Positions 55,030 through 64,000 of a stretch of DNA of 64,000 bases are shown here, piece after piece. Positions within the stretch are counted from its first letter, which is position 1; every line of letters starts with the position of its first letter. Position numbers and translations under genes: made by a program. The DNA comes from Vibrio maritimus (GTDB taxonomy: Bacteria; Pseudomonadota; Gammaproteobacteria; Enterobacterales; Vibrionaceae): contig JYJJ01000034.1 of assembly GCA_003263775.1 (NCBI GenBank), positions 186,001-250,000 on the forward strand, given 5' to 3'. Below the pieces are notes generated by a model. That model was given only the letters and a program-made list of their open reading frames with translations, ran no database searches and was not told where the DNA came from.

Positions 55030-56554
55030 GTTGTACATCCTTATTCAATTTTTCTGCTAACGAATCAAGCTGATCTAGGCGGTTATAAAAACGCTGTGAG
55101 GAGGTATAAAGATCGTCATACACCTCAAACATGGCTTGATAGTGGTCGACCCACTCTGGGATCGGCAGGATTTCTTTATCGAAGATGACGACGCGTTTCG
55201 CCGCTTGCTCAACCGAGTCAAACAAGCCCACACCAACACCTCCAAGCATTGCGCAGCCAAGCACCCCGTTCTCTTCGACATCCGTTTTGACAATGGGAAC
55301 GTTGTAGGCCGACGCCTTAATCTGTAGCCAAAACTCATCTTTGGCACCGCCACCGGAAGCAATCATTTGCTCAATGTTTCCAGTCTGTTTCACCATCGAG
55401 TCGAGGTTCTTCTTAGCGGCAAATGCCACCCCTTCCATGACGGAACGGAACATATCGCCAAGTCGGTGCTTCCGAGATATGCCAAAGAATTGCGCGCGAG
55501 AATTGTTGGTTTCAGAGTTCCGCTCACCAGTGAGGTATGGCAAAAACAGCAAACTTTTCGAGCCCACAGGTGACGCTTTGGCTTTTGCTACCAAGTCTGC
55601 ATAACCAATGTTGTTTTCTTGCAAAGCAAGGCGAGCCCAGCGCATAGCATCTCCGCCCGCATCTAGAATGCTGAACGTGCCCCACGCAGGGTTCGCTAGG
55701 TGCAGATTGTTTAGTAGCAGATCAGCGGTTGGCTTTTCAGACACCACCGTAATCAATGTGGATGTTCCAGTACTATCCGATGCTTGACCCGAACGATACA
55801 CACCAGAACCCAACAAGGTCGCAGCCATATCGGAAGTACCAGCGATAACCGGCACGCCTTGTGGAATCAAGGTGTCTTGAGAGGCTTGCTCACTTACGTG
55901 ACCAATCACATCTGTAGCTAGGAAAATAGGCGGAAGAATCGATGCTGGGATATTGAATCGCTTCAACATATCCGCATCATACTGACGGCTTTCTTGAGCC
56001 ATCAGATAAAAGCATGAAGCTTCACTATAATCAGTGGCAATCTTTCCAGTGAGTTTGAAGTTGATAAAGTCCTTCGGCATCAGCACTGTCTGCACTCGGC
56101 TCCAAACATCAGGTTGATTGTGCTGAACCCAGCTCAGCTTGAACGCTGGCCATGCTGTAGTTGGCGGATTATTTACAACACTTGCAAGCGCCGCAACGTC
56201 AAACTGATTTGTGAAGTCTTCGACCAAGCTTTCTGGGCGTTTGTCGTTCCATAAAATGGCACTGTCATCCGCAAGCTGACCGTTCTGGTCGAGTAAAACG
56301 GTGCCATGCATTTGCCCACAAACGGAGACGACGGCGATGTTACTCACTTTCTCTTTGTGTAGAGTCAGCAGTTGTTTCACACAAGTTTGAGCACCTCGCC
56401 ACCACGACGATGGTTTTTGCTCAGACCAACCGGTTTTCGGAGTGATCTGGTCGTGCTCTTGTTGGATTATTTCAATGATACGACCGGATTTTTCTACCAG
56501 AGCAGCTCTAGCACTTCCGGTACCAATATCTATAGCTAATACTAAATCTTTCAT
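55022..56554 (-). CDS. FGGY-family carbohydrate kinase (xylulokinase-like)
   Basis: The 510-residue protein has the FGGY N-domain start (L-A-I-D-I-G-T-G-S-A-R-A) with the phosphate-binding loop, C-G-Q-M-H-G-T, an Asp-containing G-T-S-D-M-A and C-domain I-A-S-G-G-G-A-K-D-E. It phosphorylates a ketose or polyol using ATP. Sequence looks nearest to xylulokinase and related sugars, but the neighbours (DeoC-like aldolase, FucP-like permease) do not form a known xylose pathway. It is intact. Confidence 0.87.
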   Translation of the reverse strand: MKDLVLAIDIGTGSARAALVEKSGRIIEIIQQEHDQITPKTGWSEQKPSSWWRGAQTCVKQLLTLHKEKVSNIAVVSVCGQMHGTVLLDQNGQLADDSAILWNDKRPESLVEDFTNQFDVAALASVVNNPPTTAWPAFKLSWVQHNQPDVWSRVQTVLMPKDFINFKLTGKIATDYSEASCFYLMAQESRQYDADMLKRFNIPASILPPIFLATDVIGHVSEQASQDTLIPQGVPVIAGTSDMAATLLGSGVYRSGQASDSTGTSTLITVVSEKPTADLLLNNLHLANPAWGTFSILDAGGDAMRWARLALQENNIGYADLVAKAKASPVGSKSLLFLPYLTGERNSETNNSRAQFFGISRKHRLGDMFRSVMEGVAFAAKKNLDSMVKQTGNIEQMIASGGGAKDEFWLQIKASAYNVPIVKTDVEENGVLGCAMLGGVGVGLFDSVEQAAKRVVIFDKEILPIPEWVDHYQAMFEVYDDLYTSSQRFYNRLDQLDSLAEKLNKDVQHG

Positions 56555-56657
56555 TTATCGCACCTGTAGGGTAATTATTTTGTTATTTAGGAGGCGATAG
56601 AGTCACTTATTACAAGTGCCATCAATCGTATCGAAAATACGACTCATAGCCTTGTGA

Positions 56658-57365
56658 TTAGTCGTGATCTAATTCAGGGAATAATTCTGGGTTAGCTTCT
56701 AATTGCTCTAATACTTCTTTTGTCGTTTTGATGCTCAGACCAAAACGGCGCACACCCACTGAATATAATTGTTTGACCAATTCTAATGAGCGAATACCAC
56801 CCGATGCTTTGATCGCGATACGACCTTTTGCTTGATCGGCAATTATTGCGCAGTTTTCAACGGTCGCACCTGTTGGTGTCCAACCTGTTGCGGTTTTCAT
56901 CCACGCCATGCCGGCATTAATTGCAATATCCGTTACTTTGCGAATTTGCTCTTCATTTAGATAATGAGTTTCTAAGATGGTTTTGATTGGCACTGGATGC
57001 GCCGCTTTTACTGCAGCCTTGAGCTCTTGCTCAATGTAATCATAATCACCAGAAAGTAAACGGCCAACGTTGACCACCATATCCACTTCACGCGCACCAT
57101 CAGCAATCAGCTGATGAATTTCAGCTACTTTTGTCGACGTTGCTACACCACCTGAAGGGAAGCCAACAGGGCCACCAATCATTACTTCTGGGTAGCCTTC
57201 TAGCTCTTCACGTAGAAAAGAGGTCCAGTTTGGCAGCACATGGATAGAGATAATATTGTATTGCTTTGCAAGCTCGGCACACGCCAAAATATCCTGTTCT
57301 GTGTTTTGAGCTTGAACTGCACTCAAGTCAATGAGTCTCGCCATATTGCGACATACACGATTCAT
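56658..57365 (-). CDS. DeoC-like deoxyribose-phosphate aldolase
   Basis: The 235-residue protein has the class-I aldolase barrel: E-V-D-M-V-V-N-V-G (about 94), the Schiff-base Lys in W-M-K-T-A-T-G-W (about 152), and the second Lys in I-K-A-S-G-G-I-R (about 187). The usual N-terminal I-D-H-T is replaced by I-D-L-S, so it may be a branch with another substrate. It likely cleaves a phosphorylated sugar made by the FGGY kinase. AAAGGAAAG precedes the ATG. It is the first gene of this run. Confidence 0.82.
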   Translation of the reverse strand: MNRVCRNMARLIDLSAVQAQNTEQDILACAELAKQYNIISIHVLPNWTSFLREELEGYPEVMIGGPVGFPSGGVATSTKVAEIHQLIADGAREVDMVVNVGRLLSGDYDYIEQELKAAVKAAHPVPIKTILETHYLNEEQIRKVTDIAINAGMAWMKTATGWTPTGATVENCAIIADQAKGRIAIKASGGIRSLELVKQLYSVGVRRFGLSIKTTKEVLEQLEANPELFPELDHD

Positions 57366-58027
57366 TTTTCTTTCCTTTCGGTTATTTGTCTTTTGTTGTG
57401 TTCAATTAAAATCCAACACCAAAATAAAATAAATCGACGTCAATATTGAACGTGATTGGACGCATAACCCTACACAGCACCAAGGAAATAATGTGATATT
57501 GCGCACCAACTTTTTTGTTTCTTTCTCGAATTCATGATCAAAACAAAAATGAAGAAAACAAAATAAGAGACATCGAAAGAAAGTAAAAGAGAAAGATAGT
57601 AAAAGCTCTTTACAATTAGAGACTTAAAGCGTTCTTCTCTTCAATGCTCTCAGACTCCGCCCGTGAGCCATATAATAAAATAGAAACGCAATAGACTTTT
57701 GAGTAGATGCACATGCAACTTTGTACCAGTTGGGCAACAAGTCGTTATTAGCCCGGTTAGTGCCAGCACCGGGAAACAATAACAAGAGAGACGTGGCACG
57801 TTTTGGGGCAAAATCTTGTAATAGCTTCAACGTGAATAAGCTGACGGACAATAAAGAAGCCCCGCGATAGCGAGGCTTAGAGATTTAAGGACACACACCA
57901 AAAAAGAGAGAGACTTAAGAGACTTAAGGACACACACCAAAAAGTATGAAATTAGTATGATTTTACTCAAAGTGATGAACCAACAACATCCCAATCTATC
58001 CTAACTTGCTAAAGTCTCTTCACAGAC
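57366..58027. other. Intergenic region before the transposase
   Basis: No convincing gene is seen; a 75-codon leftward frame at 57624-57851 has no ribosome site or family. AGAGACTTAAAG-like words recur (57621, 57910, 57919). AAGCCCCGC (57857-57865) and GCGAGGCTT (57870-57878) form a stem. The right part holds two copies of the RAYT repeat. Confidence 0.5.
57884..57945 (+). repeat. Two copies of the TTAAGGACACACACC repeat
   Basis: TTAAGGACACACACCAAAAA occurs at 57885 and again at 57925, separated by an AGAGAGAC-rich spacer. A reversed copy lies at 59205, beyond the transposase gene. This placement suggests the element's terminal recognition sites. Confidence 0.75.
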
Positions 58028-59002
58028 ATGGAGGACTTACCGTTGACTACTGCCAGAAAACAGCTCGTTTCTGTTGACGCTACAACCTATTATCACTGCG
58101 TCTCTCGTTGCGTGAGACGCAGTTTCTTGTGCGGCAAAGACCCTCAGACAGGAGCGTGCTATGAGCATCGTCGCAAGTGGATTGAGCAAAAAATCTACGC
58201 GCTGACTCATGTTTACAGCATTGATACCTGTGCTTACGCCATCATGAGCAACCACTACCACTTGGTGGTCAATATCAACAAAGCTCGTGCTACCGCGCTC
58301 ACGCAAAACGAAGTCGTCGAGCGCTGGGGTAAGGTACATAAGTTACCTGTACTTATTCAACGTTGGGTAAATAACCAAACTTCGAGCCAAGCAGAGCAAG
58401 AAAAGTGCGTCGAGATTATTGAAACTTGGCGAGAGCGACTTTGGAGCTTGAGTTGGTTTATGAAAGAGCTGAATTACGATATTGCTTGCAAAGCCAATCA
58501 AGAAGACGAATGCACTGGGCATTTTTGGGAAAGTCGTTTCAAAAGTCAGGCTCTATTGGATGAGAAAGCTCTCGCTGCAGCGATGGCTTACGTCGACCTA
58601 AACCCTATTCGAGCTGGCGTCTCCTCAACACCAGAAGCTTCTGACTTCACGTCAATCCAAGTGCGACTCAAAGCACTGAAAAACCAACAACCCACTGCAC
58701 CTTGCTTGTACCCCTTTATCGGCAACCCAACCAATGACATGTTGGATGGTATCCCTTTTCGACTTATGGATTACATTGAACTCGTCGATTGGACTGCACG
58801 GCAGTTTCGTGAAGATAAAGCTCAAATGAGTCAGCGGGTACCATCAATACTTCAACGATTAGACATCAATCAAACCAATTGGCTAAAAGTCTGTACACAG
58901 ATGGAAAAAACACGAGCGACAGCAATTGGTACGCAAAATTTAGCATTGGTAACAAAGATGGTACTCAACAAGCAAAAGATACACATCTACCATTTGGCAT
59001 AA
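58028..59002 (+). CDS. REP-associated tyrosine transposase (RAYT, Y1/IS200-like)
   Basis: The 324-residue protein has the HUH pattern of Y1 nucleases: S-N-H-Y-H-L-V-V (metal-binding His pair, about 76-80) and the catalytic Tyr in A-M-A-Y-V-D-L-N-P-I-R-A-G (about 193). It is longer than IS200 TnpA, with a C-terminal helical extension as many marine RAYTs have. These enzymes nick single-stranded palindromic repeats. The gene is flanked by copies of GGACACACACC. A tandem of start codons lies near 58028. Intact, so possibly active. Confidence 0.85.
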   Translation: MEDLPLTTARKQLVSVDATTYYHCVSRCVRRSFLCGKDPQTGACYEHRRKWIEQKIYALTHVYSIDTCAYAIMSNHYHLVVNINKARATALTQNEVVERWGKVHKLPVLIQRWVNNQTSSQAEQEKCVEIIETWRERLWSLSWFMKELNYDIACKANQEDECTGHFWESRFKSQALLDEKALAAAMAYVDLNPIRAGVSSTPEASDFTSIQVRLKALKNQQPTAPCLYPFIGNPTNDMLDGIPFRLMDYIELVDWTARQFREDKAQMSQRVPSILQRLDINQTNWLKVCTQMEKTRATAIGTQNLALVTKMVLNKQKIHIYHLA

Positions 59003-59204
59003 AGACTCCGTTCCTCCAGGGTGAAAACCATTTCACGGTCACTCGCTGTATAAAAATTCAAGAGACTATCCTGCCTACACTTTACATTGCCTAAGAAAGT
59101 AGTTTTCAAAGCAGTAGTGACTGCCGTTTTCCAGATATTACACAACCCACGCTCTCAAACTCTACCAATGTATGCACTATACATTTCTAATCAAGATTGC
59201 TAGA

Positions 59205-59222
59205 GGTGTGTGTCCTTTTAAA
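59205..59222 (-). repeat. Reversed copy of the RAYT repeat
   Basis: GGTGTGTGTCCTTTTAA is the reverse of the upstream repeat with one added T. It lies about 200 bases after the transposase stop and closes the element on the right. Confidence 0.75.
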
Positions 59223-59294
59223 TTCTCGCAACAACTCGAGAAATAACTGATCCTAACTATACTTTTGGTTGCTCACTCACAAGGAATATGTCTA

Positions 59295-61268
59295 ATGAAA
59301 AACACATTTATTCTTCATTCTGAGTATCCACCCTCTGGTGATCAACCCGAAGCCATTGCGAGATTGATTGAAGGCGTCAATAGCGGCAAAACTCACCAAA
59401 CCCTCAAAGGTGTCACTGGGTCTGGCAAGACCTTTACCATGGCGAATATCATTCATCGCCTGCAGCGCCCTACGCTAATTTTGGCTCACAACAAAACACT
59501 GGCCGCTCAGCTGTATAGTGAGATGCAACGATTCTTTCCAGAGAATGCCGTTGAGTATTTTGTTTCTTATTACGATTATTTTCAGCCAGAGGTCTACATC
59601 CCGGGCAGCGACCGCTTTATCCGTAAAGATTCAGCCATAAATGAGCAACTAGAACGATTACGTTTATCCACCACGAAATCTCTGATTGAGAGGCGTGATG
59701 TAGTGGTTGTCGCGTCGGTGTCGTCTGTTTATGGATTAGGAGACCCGCAGGCGTATCGTGATTTACAAATCCCTTTAGCGGTTGGAGCTCAATTAAATCT
59801 AGACGACCTGTTAAAGCGTTTAGCGCGCTTACAATACACACCTACTCAGCAAAAACTTTCACGCGCGGGCTATAGGGTACAAAACAATATCATCGATATC
59901 TTTCCCGCAGACTCTGAGAAAGATGGCATTCGTGTAGAGCTAAACAAAGGGACGATTCATCGTCTGAGCTGGATAGATCCAGCGACAGGAGTCGAGCTAG
60001 CACCTTGTAGCGAATACAAAGTATCACCAAAAACCCTCTACGCCTCTTCTGCAGAGAAAGTACGTGAAGCTAGCGAGCAAATTAGACTTGAAATGGAGAG
60101 CAGAGTTGCAGAACTCAGTGCTGAAAATAGAGTGACCGAAGCCGCTAGGTTGTATGAGCGCTGCATGCACGATATTGAAATGATGCAGCAATTAGGCTAT
60201 TGCGGAGGGATTGAAAACTACGCCTGCTATCTGAATGATAGAGATCCCGCTTTACCACCAACCACTCTCATGGATTATTTACCTAAAGACGGCCTCGTCT
60301 TTATTGATGAATCTCACGTGATGGTGCCTCAGATTAGCGCGATGTCAAAATCAGACCGCAGCCGCAAAGACACCTTAATTGACTATGGATTCCGTTTACC
60401 CTCAGCACTCAATAATCGTCCACTCACCTTTAGCGAGTTTGAAAAAGTAAAACCTCAAACCATCTTCGTGTCAGCGACACCAGGGAAGTATGAAGTTAAA
60501 CGTTCAAATGATGTCGTTATCGAGCAAATTATCCGCCCAACAGGGTTATTAGACCCTGAAGTTGAAGTTCGCCCTTCGGCAAGCTGCATGGAGGACTTGT
60601 TAAAAGAGATACGTATTCGCTCGGCACAAAACGAACGGACGCTTGTGACAACATTAACCAAGCGCAGCGCCGAAACACTGAATGAGTCCTTTAATGAGCA
60701 AGGTATTCGGGCTCGCTATCTTCATTCTGACGTCAAAACTTCCGATAGAGTGGAGATCATTAATGCTCTCAGAGCCGGTGGATTTGATGTGTTAATCGGT
60801 ATCAACTTACTGCGTGAGGGATTGGATATACCAGAGGCTTCGTTGGTTGCTATTTTGGATGCTGACCATGCAGGCTTTTTGCGTTCGGTAGAAGCTCTAA
60901 TTCAAATCATTGGCCGAGCAGCACGCAACGTCAATGGCAAAGCCATTCTTTACGCAGACAAAGTCACTCCAGCAATGAAACAAGCAATAGATGAATCATT
61001 GCAGCGACGTACACGGCAACAGGCCTACAATCAAACCAACAACGTGATACCTATGAGTTCTCGTAGAAAGATTGCGTCAGCGGTAGAAGCCGCGAGACAA
61101 AAAGCCCATCACCATGTGGGATTTTGTGATGACCTTAAGAGCTTGTGTCAGCAAATCACTCAAAGGGAAAAAGGACTGTTCGAAGCCGTAGACACTAATG
61201 ATGACCAAAAAATTCAACAAATTCGCGCGGAGCTAGACAGCCTTTATAGGCAGTTTATCTTTATGTAG
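59295..61268 (+). CDS. uvrB: UvrB-like excision nuclease subunit, divergent
   Basis: The 657-residue protein has Walker A G-V-T-G-S-G-K-T-F-T, the beta-hairpin Y-Y-D-Y-F-Q-P-E, helicase motifs F-I-D-E-S-H and I-N-L-L-R-E-G-L-D-I-P, and I-G-R-A-A-R-N. It lacks the usual long C-terminal linker; the final UVR-like motif (Q-I-R-A-E-L-D-S-L) is weak. Differences from E. coli UvrB are spread throughout, so it may be a second copy with a special role. ATG 59295 has AAGGA nine bases before it. A sigma-factor gene follows. Confidence 0.87.
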   Translation: MKNTFILHSEYPPSGDQPEAIARLIEGVNSGKTHQTLKGVTGSGKTFTMANIIHRLQRPTLILAHNKTLAAQLYSEMQRFFPENAVEYFVSYYDYFQPEVYIPGSDRFIRKDSAINEQLERLRLSTTKSLIERRDVVVVASVSSVYGLGDPQAYRDLQIPLAVGAQLNLDDLLKRLARLQYTPTQQKLSRAGYRVQNNIIDIFPADSEKDGIRVELNKGTIHRLSWIDPATGVELAPCSEYKVSPKTLYASSAEKVREASEQIRLEMESRVAELSAENRVTEAARLYERCMHDIEMMQQLGYCGGIENYACYLNDRDPALPPTTLMDYLPKDGLVFIDESHVMVPQISAMSKSDRSRKDTLIDYGFRLPSALNNRPLTFSEFEKVKPQTIFVSATPGKYEVKRSNDVVIEQIIRPTGLLDPEVEVRPSASCMEDLLKEIRIRSAQNERTLVTTLTKRSAETLNESFNEQGIRARYLHSDVKTSDRVEIINALRAGGFDVLIGINLLREGLDIPEASLVAILDADHAGFLRSVEALIQIIGRAARNVNGKAILYADKVTPAMKQAIDESLQRRTRQQAYNQTNNVIPMSSRRKIASAVEAARQKAHHHVGFCDDLKSLCQQITQREKGLFEAVDTNDDQKIQQIRAELDSLYRQFIFM

Positions 61269-61468
61269 TGGCGGTGTCACTGACAAGACGTTCACGCAAT
61301 TTAAAGAGATATCGTCTTTTTGAATTCTTGATCGTCTTACTAAGGGTCGAAAGGAAACTGTCGGTCACTTTAAGCAACAAAGAGGTTAAACTGAGTAGCT
61401 CTAGTCACTGGCTAACAGCCACTCTTACTAACACAGTTAAGCCGATCACTATGAGGTATATGAGACAA

Positions 61469-62013
61469 ATGAAACTTGAGCCAATCTGGTTAGCCTATCA
61501 ATCCAGCCTAAAGGCGTTTCTACACAGTAAAATCGCCAACCCAGCGGATGTTGAAGATCTACTTCAAGAGGTTTTGATTAAAACTCACAATGGCTTCCAA
61601 GCGGTGACTGACGAGAGCAAAATCAAACCCTGGTTGTTCCAGATTGCCAACAATACCATTATCGATTTTTACCGAAAAACAGTAAAAGGCAGGAAGTGAC
61701 ATCGGATGATTTGTGGCACCAGGAGCAAGATGAAGCGCAGCTTATCAGCGAACTCTCCCACTGCTTGTTGCCATTTATCAAGCAGCTACCAGAGCAAGAT
61801 GCCGAGCTACTCATCGCAATAGAAATCGACGCAGTGTCGCAAAAAGATTACGCAATGAACAAGGGCATCAATTACTCCACGCTCAAGTCGCGAGTTAAGC
61901 AAAGCCGTAAAAAACTATTGGATGTATTTCATAGCTGCTGTGACTTTTCCGTTGATTCGCAGGGAAATCTTATGGAATACGCGCCCAAGTCCGGCAGTTG
62001 TCATCGCTGCTGA
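61469..62013 (+). CDS. sigZ: SigZ-like ECF sigma factor (one frameshift)
   Basis: Joined length is about 181 residues. Region 2 reads D-V-E-D-L-L-Q-E-V-L-I-K-T and W-L-F-Q-I-A-N-N-T-I-I-D-F-Y-R. Region 4 has S-Q-K-D-Y-A-M-N-K-G-I-N-Y-S-T-L-K-S-R-V. The end, C-D-F ... S-G-S-C-H-R-C, carries Cys residues seen in SigZ-type proteins. The frame breaks near 61695: one extra G (GGAAG to GGGAAG) gives K-G-R-E-V-T-S-D-D. ATG 61469 gives the family start M-K-x-E-x-x-W. No anti-sigma gene is next to it. Confidence 0.83.
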
Positions 62014-62040
62014 TCGTCATAGGTTAACCCTTTGGCGCGG

Positions 62041-62361
62041 CTAACCTTGCTCTATCCAAACCAACCAGGCTTCAAGGCCTGTTAACACGACTGGGTAGCT
62101 CACGCACACCTCGGCTTCATCGCCACCGGAATACATGCCTTGCAGATAAAACCCTTCCTGCGCACACCAAAACTCATAGCCATTACCACCACCGTCGTAG
62201 CTGTCACGCTCTCCAGAGAGGTAATCACGAATACCCTGAAGGATCTCTTTACCAATTAGCGCTGAGTATTGGATATCGGAAGCAAAAAAGTCCTTCAAGG
62301 CGCAATGAGATGGGCTGGCCTCATCAAAATCAGGCCATTGAAACGCTTTCTGTTCTGTCAT
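62041..62361 (-). CDS. Small acidic cytosolic protein, possible EndoU immunity
   Basis: The 106-residue protein is acidic and has no signal peptide. It contains F-D-E-A-S-P-S-H and a central G-G-G-N-G-Y-E-F-W with many aromatic residues. No family is recognised. It lies 54 bases downstream of a secreted EndoU nuclease gene on the same strand. Order, size, charge and cytosolic location fit an immunity protein, but this is inference only. Confidence 0.6.
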   Translation of the reverse strand: MTEQKAFQWPDFDEASPSHCALKDFFASDIQYSALIGKEILQGIRDYLSGERDSYDGGGNGYEFWCAQEGFYLQGMYSGGDEAEVCVSYPVVLTGLEAWLVWIEQG

Positions 62362-62415
62362 AATTCTCTATACACCTTTGAAGGGTCATCGCTTACCCGC
62401 CTTCCATCTCCGACA

Positions 62416-62982
62416 CTAAGGCTGGTAAATAGGAAAGCCCGTGTTTATCTTACTATTGTCATCGTAAAGCAGCGCACTGGCAACTTGGAATGGCTTGCCA
62501 TCGTCACCGTTACAGTAGCCATCGATCGCACCGCTCGCTGGCGCACTCATGCCGCATTGTGCCCAACTTGGGTTGCTGCAATTACCCGTTGACGTGGTAT
62601 TAGAGTACACAATACTAGCGGTGATTTGATCTGCACTGCAATGCTCTGGGAACATTGAGCTAAACGACTTGGTATACACCTTGCCATTAAACTCTAGCTT
62701 AATCTGCCTTAGGGTAAACACGCCTGCCGCATTGGGTGCATCAGTAGGTTGTGCGGATTGAAAGTTACTCGGTTTCACGCCCTTGGGAAAGGCATGAAAT
62801 CCTTTCGCGCGGTCGTTTTTCGACGGTTCTCCGCAAAATACATGGTGCAAATTCACTTGTTTACCATCAATGGCTGAGCTCCATTCATCCAATGTGTCAC
62901 AATTGATAGCAAAAGCTTGGCCGGACAGGGCTGAGCCACACAATACATAAAGTGACAAAGCCCATTTTGAAGACGTTTTCAT
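62416..62982 (-). CDS. Secreted EndoU-domain nuclease
   Basis: The 188-residue protein has a signal peptide (ends A-F-A near 25). The rest resembles the bacterial EndoU nuclease domain: V-N-L-H-H-V-F-C-G-E with the first His, A-K-G-F-H-A-F-P with the second His, and a late T-x-Y-Q-P-like end. EndoU enzymes cut RNA, and in bacteria they are common tips of contact-dependent toxins. Here the domain stands alone behind a signal peptide. Six Cys residues suggest disulfides in the periplasm or outside. Confidence 0.78.
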   Translation of the reverse strand: MKTSSKWALSLYVLCGSALSGQAFAINCDTLDEWSSAIDGKQVNLHHVFCGEPSKNDRAKGFHAFPKGVKPSNFQSAQPTDAPNAAGVFTLRQIKLEFNGKVYTKSFSSMFPEHCSADQITASIVYSNTTSTGNCSNPSWAQCGMSAPASGAIDGYCNGDDGKPFQVASALLYDDNSKINTGFPIYQP

Positions 62983-63199
62983 ATTAATAATTCCTTGTTC
63001 TAGCCTGACGATATTTTGTACTAACCCGTTTGGACTCTAGACACGCTTGAGGGAACACGCGAGTAAAGCATGGCTAAAGTACGGCAAGTTGTGACTCAAA
63101 GATAATCTTGATGTAAATGACAATTTTCAAGATTTCAATTTCCTTTCAAAACACAGACCCATTTAAGTCTCGTTAAGTCATTTAACAAGGAGCAAAAAT

Positions 63200-63700
63200 T
63201 TGGACTACCGCACAGATGCCGATATGGAATATGTTAGGATGCGGTTACCAATTCTTCTATGGGTTAACATCACCTTGAACAGCAAATTAAAAATTCTCCT
63301 TGTTGCGGCAGCGCTGGGCGCTGGCTTCTATTTGCCATCGCTGTTTAAACAGGCGCCAAACGCAGAGATAGATTTGACTGACTATTGCATGCTCACTGAC
63401 GAGGTTTGCGAGCAGCAAGGCGTAAAAGTTAAGCTTGATACGCGCCGTGTCACGCCGCTGACGCCGATTAAGGTCGATGTATTTTGGCCAAATGCCAATG
63501 CGGAGTTTTTAACCATTTCTTTGGAAGGCAAGGAGATGGACATGGGCGTCGCCAAGTATCAGCTTGAGATGATCAAACCTGACGTCTATCAAGGTGAAAT
63601 TATCTTACCAGTTTGCGCCGAGCAACGTATGACTTGGTATGGTAAGGTTTCTGATGGTGAGACCGACATTAAAGCAGCCTTGAGGATGAGTGCTCGATGA
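63200..63700 (+). CDS. Membrane-anchored hypothetical protein, SCO1 partner
   Basis: The 166-residue protein has one hydrophobic helix (about 28-44) near the N-terminus and an outside domain with two Cys residues ([10 protein letters not shown]) and V-F-W-P-N-A. Its stop overlaps the SCO1 start by four bases, so they are translated together. The start is uncertain: TTG 63200 has AAGGAG seven bases before it, while ATG 63224 has none. It may help copper handling with SCO1. Confidence 0.6.
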   Translation: MDYRTDADMEYVRMRLPILLWVNITLNSKLKILLVAAALGAGFYLPSLFKQAPNAEIDLTDYCMLTDEVCEQQGVKVKLDTRRVTPLTPIKVDVFWPNANAEFLTISLEGKEMDMGVAKYQLEMIKPDVYQGEIILPVCAEQRMTWYGKVSDGETDIKAALRMSAR

Positions 63701-64000
63701 ACAGAAAATGGATAGGACTTCTAGCGGTTGCGTTTGGCCTTGGCATAGGCAGCAACCTCTATCTCGACGACCAACAACAAAAACAGCAGCAGGCCGAAGA
63801 GCTTACCAAGTTGCAAGCGGTCTCCGAATCGGTACTGTATGGCGAGAATGGGCAAGCTGTTGCGATTTTTGATCAAGCAGATCCTCGCACCCGTGTGGTC
63901 TACTTTGGTTTTACCCGCTGCCCCGATGTCTGCCCAACCTCATTGGCGATGCTAGCTGGCGCGTTGAATCAGGTCGATGATGAAACCAAAGCCACACTAA
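63697..64000 (+). CDS. SCO1/SenC copper chaperone, 3' end outside window
   Basis: The visible 101 residues have an N-terminal membrane anchor and the thioredoxin-like start with the copper-binding motif [10 protein letters not shown] (two Cys, about 72-76). SCO1 delivers copper to cytochrome oxidase or acts in thiol redox. The ATG overlaps the previous stop (ATGA). The frame remains open to the last base. Confidence 0.88.
   Translation, partial: MNRKWIGLLAVAFGLGIGSNLYLDDQQQKQQQAEELTKLQAVSESVLYGENGQAVAIFDQADPRTRVVYFGFTRCPDVCPTSLAMLAGALNQVDDETKATL

Noticed and set aside
57624..57851. A 75-residue leftward reading frame as a gene
   Set aside because: It has no ribosome site, no family match by eye and a low-complexity start; kept only as a note under the intergenic entry.

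Overview
The window looks like chromosomal DNA of a marine gammaproteobacterium of the Vibrio type. The reasons are a GH19 chitinase with chitin-binding modules, a GalR-controlled galactoside locus, Vibrio-like LysR, RND and porin genes, and a REP-associated transposase. No rRNA, tRNA, CRISPR array or prophage was seen. About 20 single-base frameshifts split otherwise normal genes, and 19 of them look like one lost base, often in a short homopolymer. I read most of these as sequence errors and give the joined coordinates.

Layout. 1-3.7 kb: tail of a PPC-domain protein, a secreted chitinase, and a small hypothetical gene. 3.8-12 kb: a copper/silver efflux operon behind a MerR-type promoter (His/Met-rich exported protein, CusC-like channel, CusB with two C-terminal CusF-like domains, CusA), then a cupredoxin-like copper protein and a ChrR-like cupin. 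12-26.8 kb: a complete galactoside system. galM, galK, galT, lacZ, a binding protein and two permeases are on the minus strand. The ATPase, galR and a GH36 alpha-galactosidase are on the plus strand. Two GalR-type operators lie upstream of the transport genes and of galT.

26.8-46.2 kb: an accessory block of mostly envelope genes. It holds a DUF1254 protein, two outer-membrane barrels, a phospholipase D-like lipoprotein, an RND pump with its adaptor, a GH4 glycosidase, an alkaline-phosphatase-like enzyme, a 47-residue small protein, a lipoprotein, two LysR paralogues, a DUF3943 barrel and a ChaA-like antiporter. Seven promoters here share one architecture: AAGTC-type repeats 22 bp apart, a TTAA-type -35, a 17-bp spacer and a GATAAT-type -10. 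This suggests a previously unnoted regulon, probably run by one or both LysR proteins. It is the most interesting signal in the window.

46.7-57.4 kb: two sugar loci on the minus strand. One has a LacI regulator, a GH13 alpha-glucosidase and a glucose-family PTS IICB. The other has a DeoR regulator, a VOC protein, a FucP-like permease, an FGGY kinase and a DeoC-like aldolase, for an unidentified sugar. 57.4-64 kb: a RAYT transposase flanked by copies of its repeat, a divergent second UvrB followed by a SigZ-like sigma factor, a secreted EndoU nuclease next to a possible immunity gene, and the start of a SCO1/SenC operon cut by the window end.
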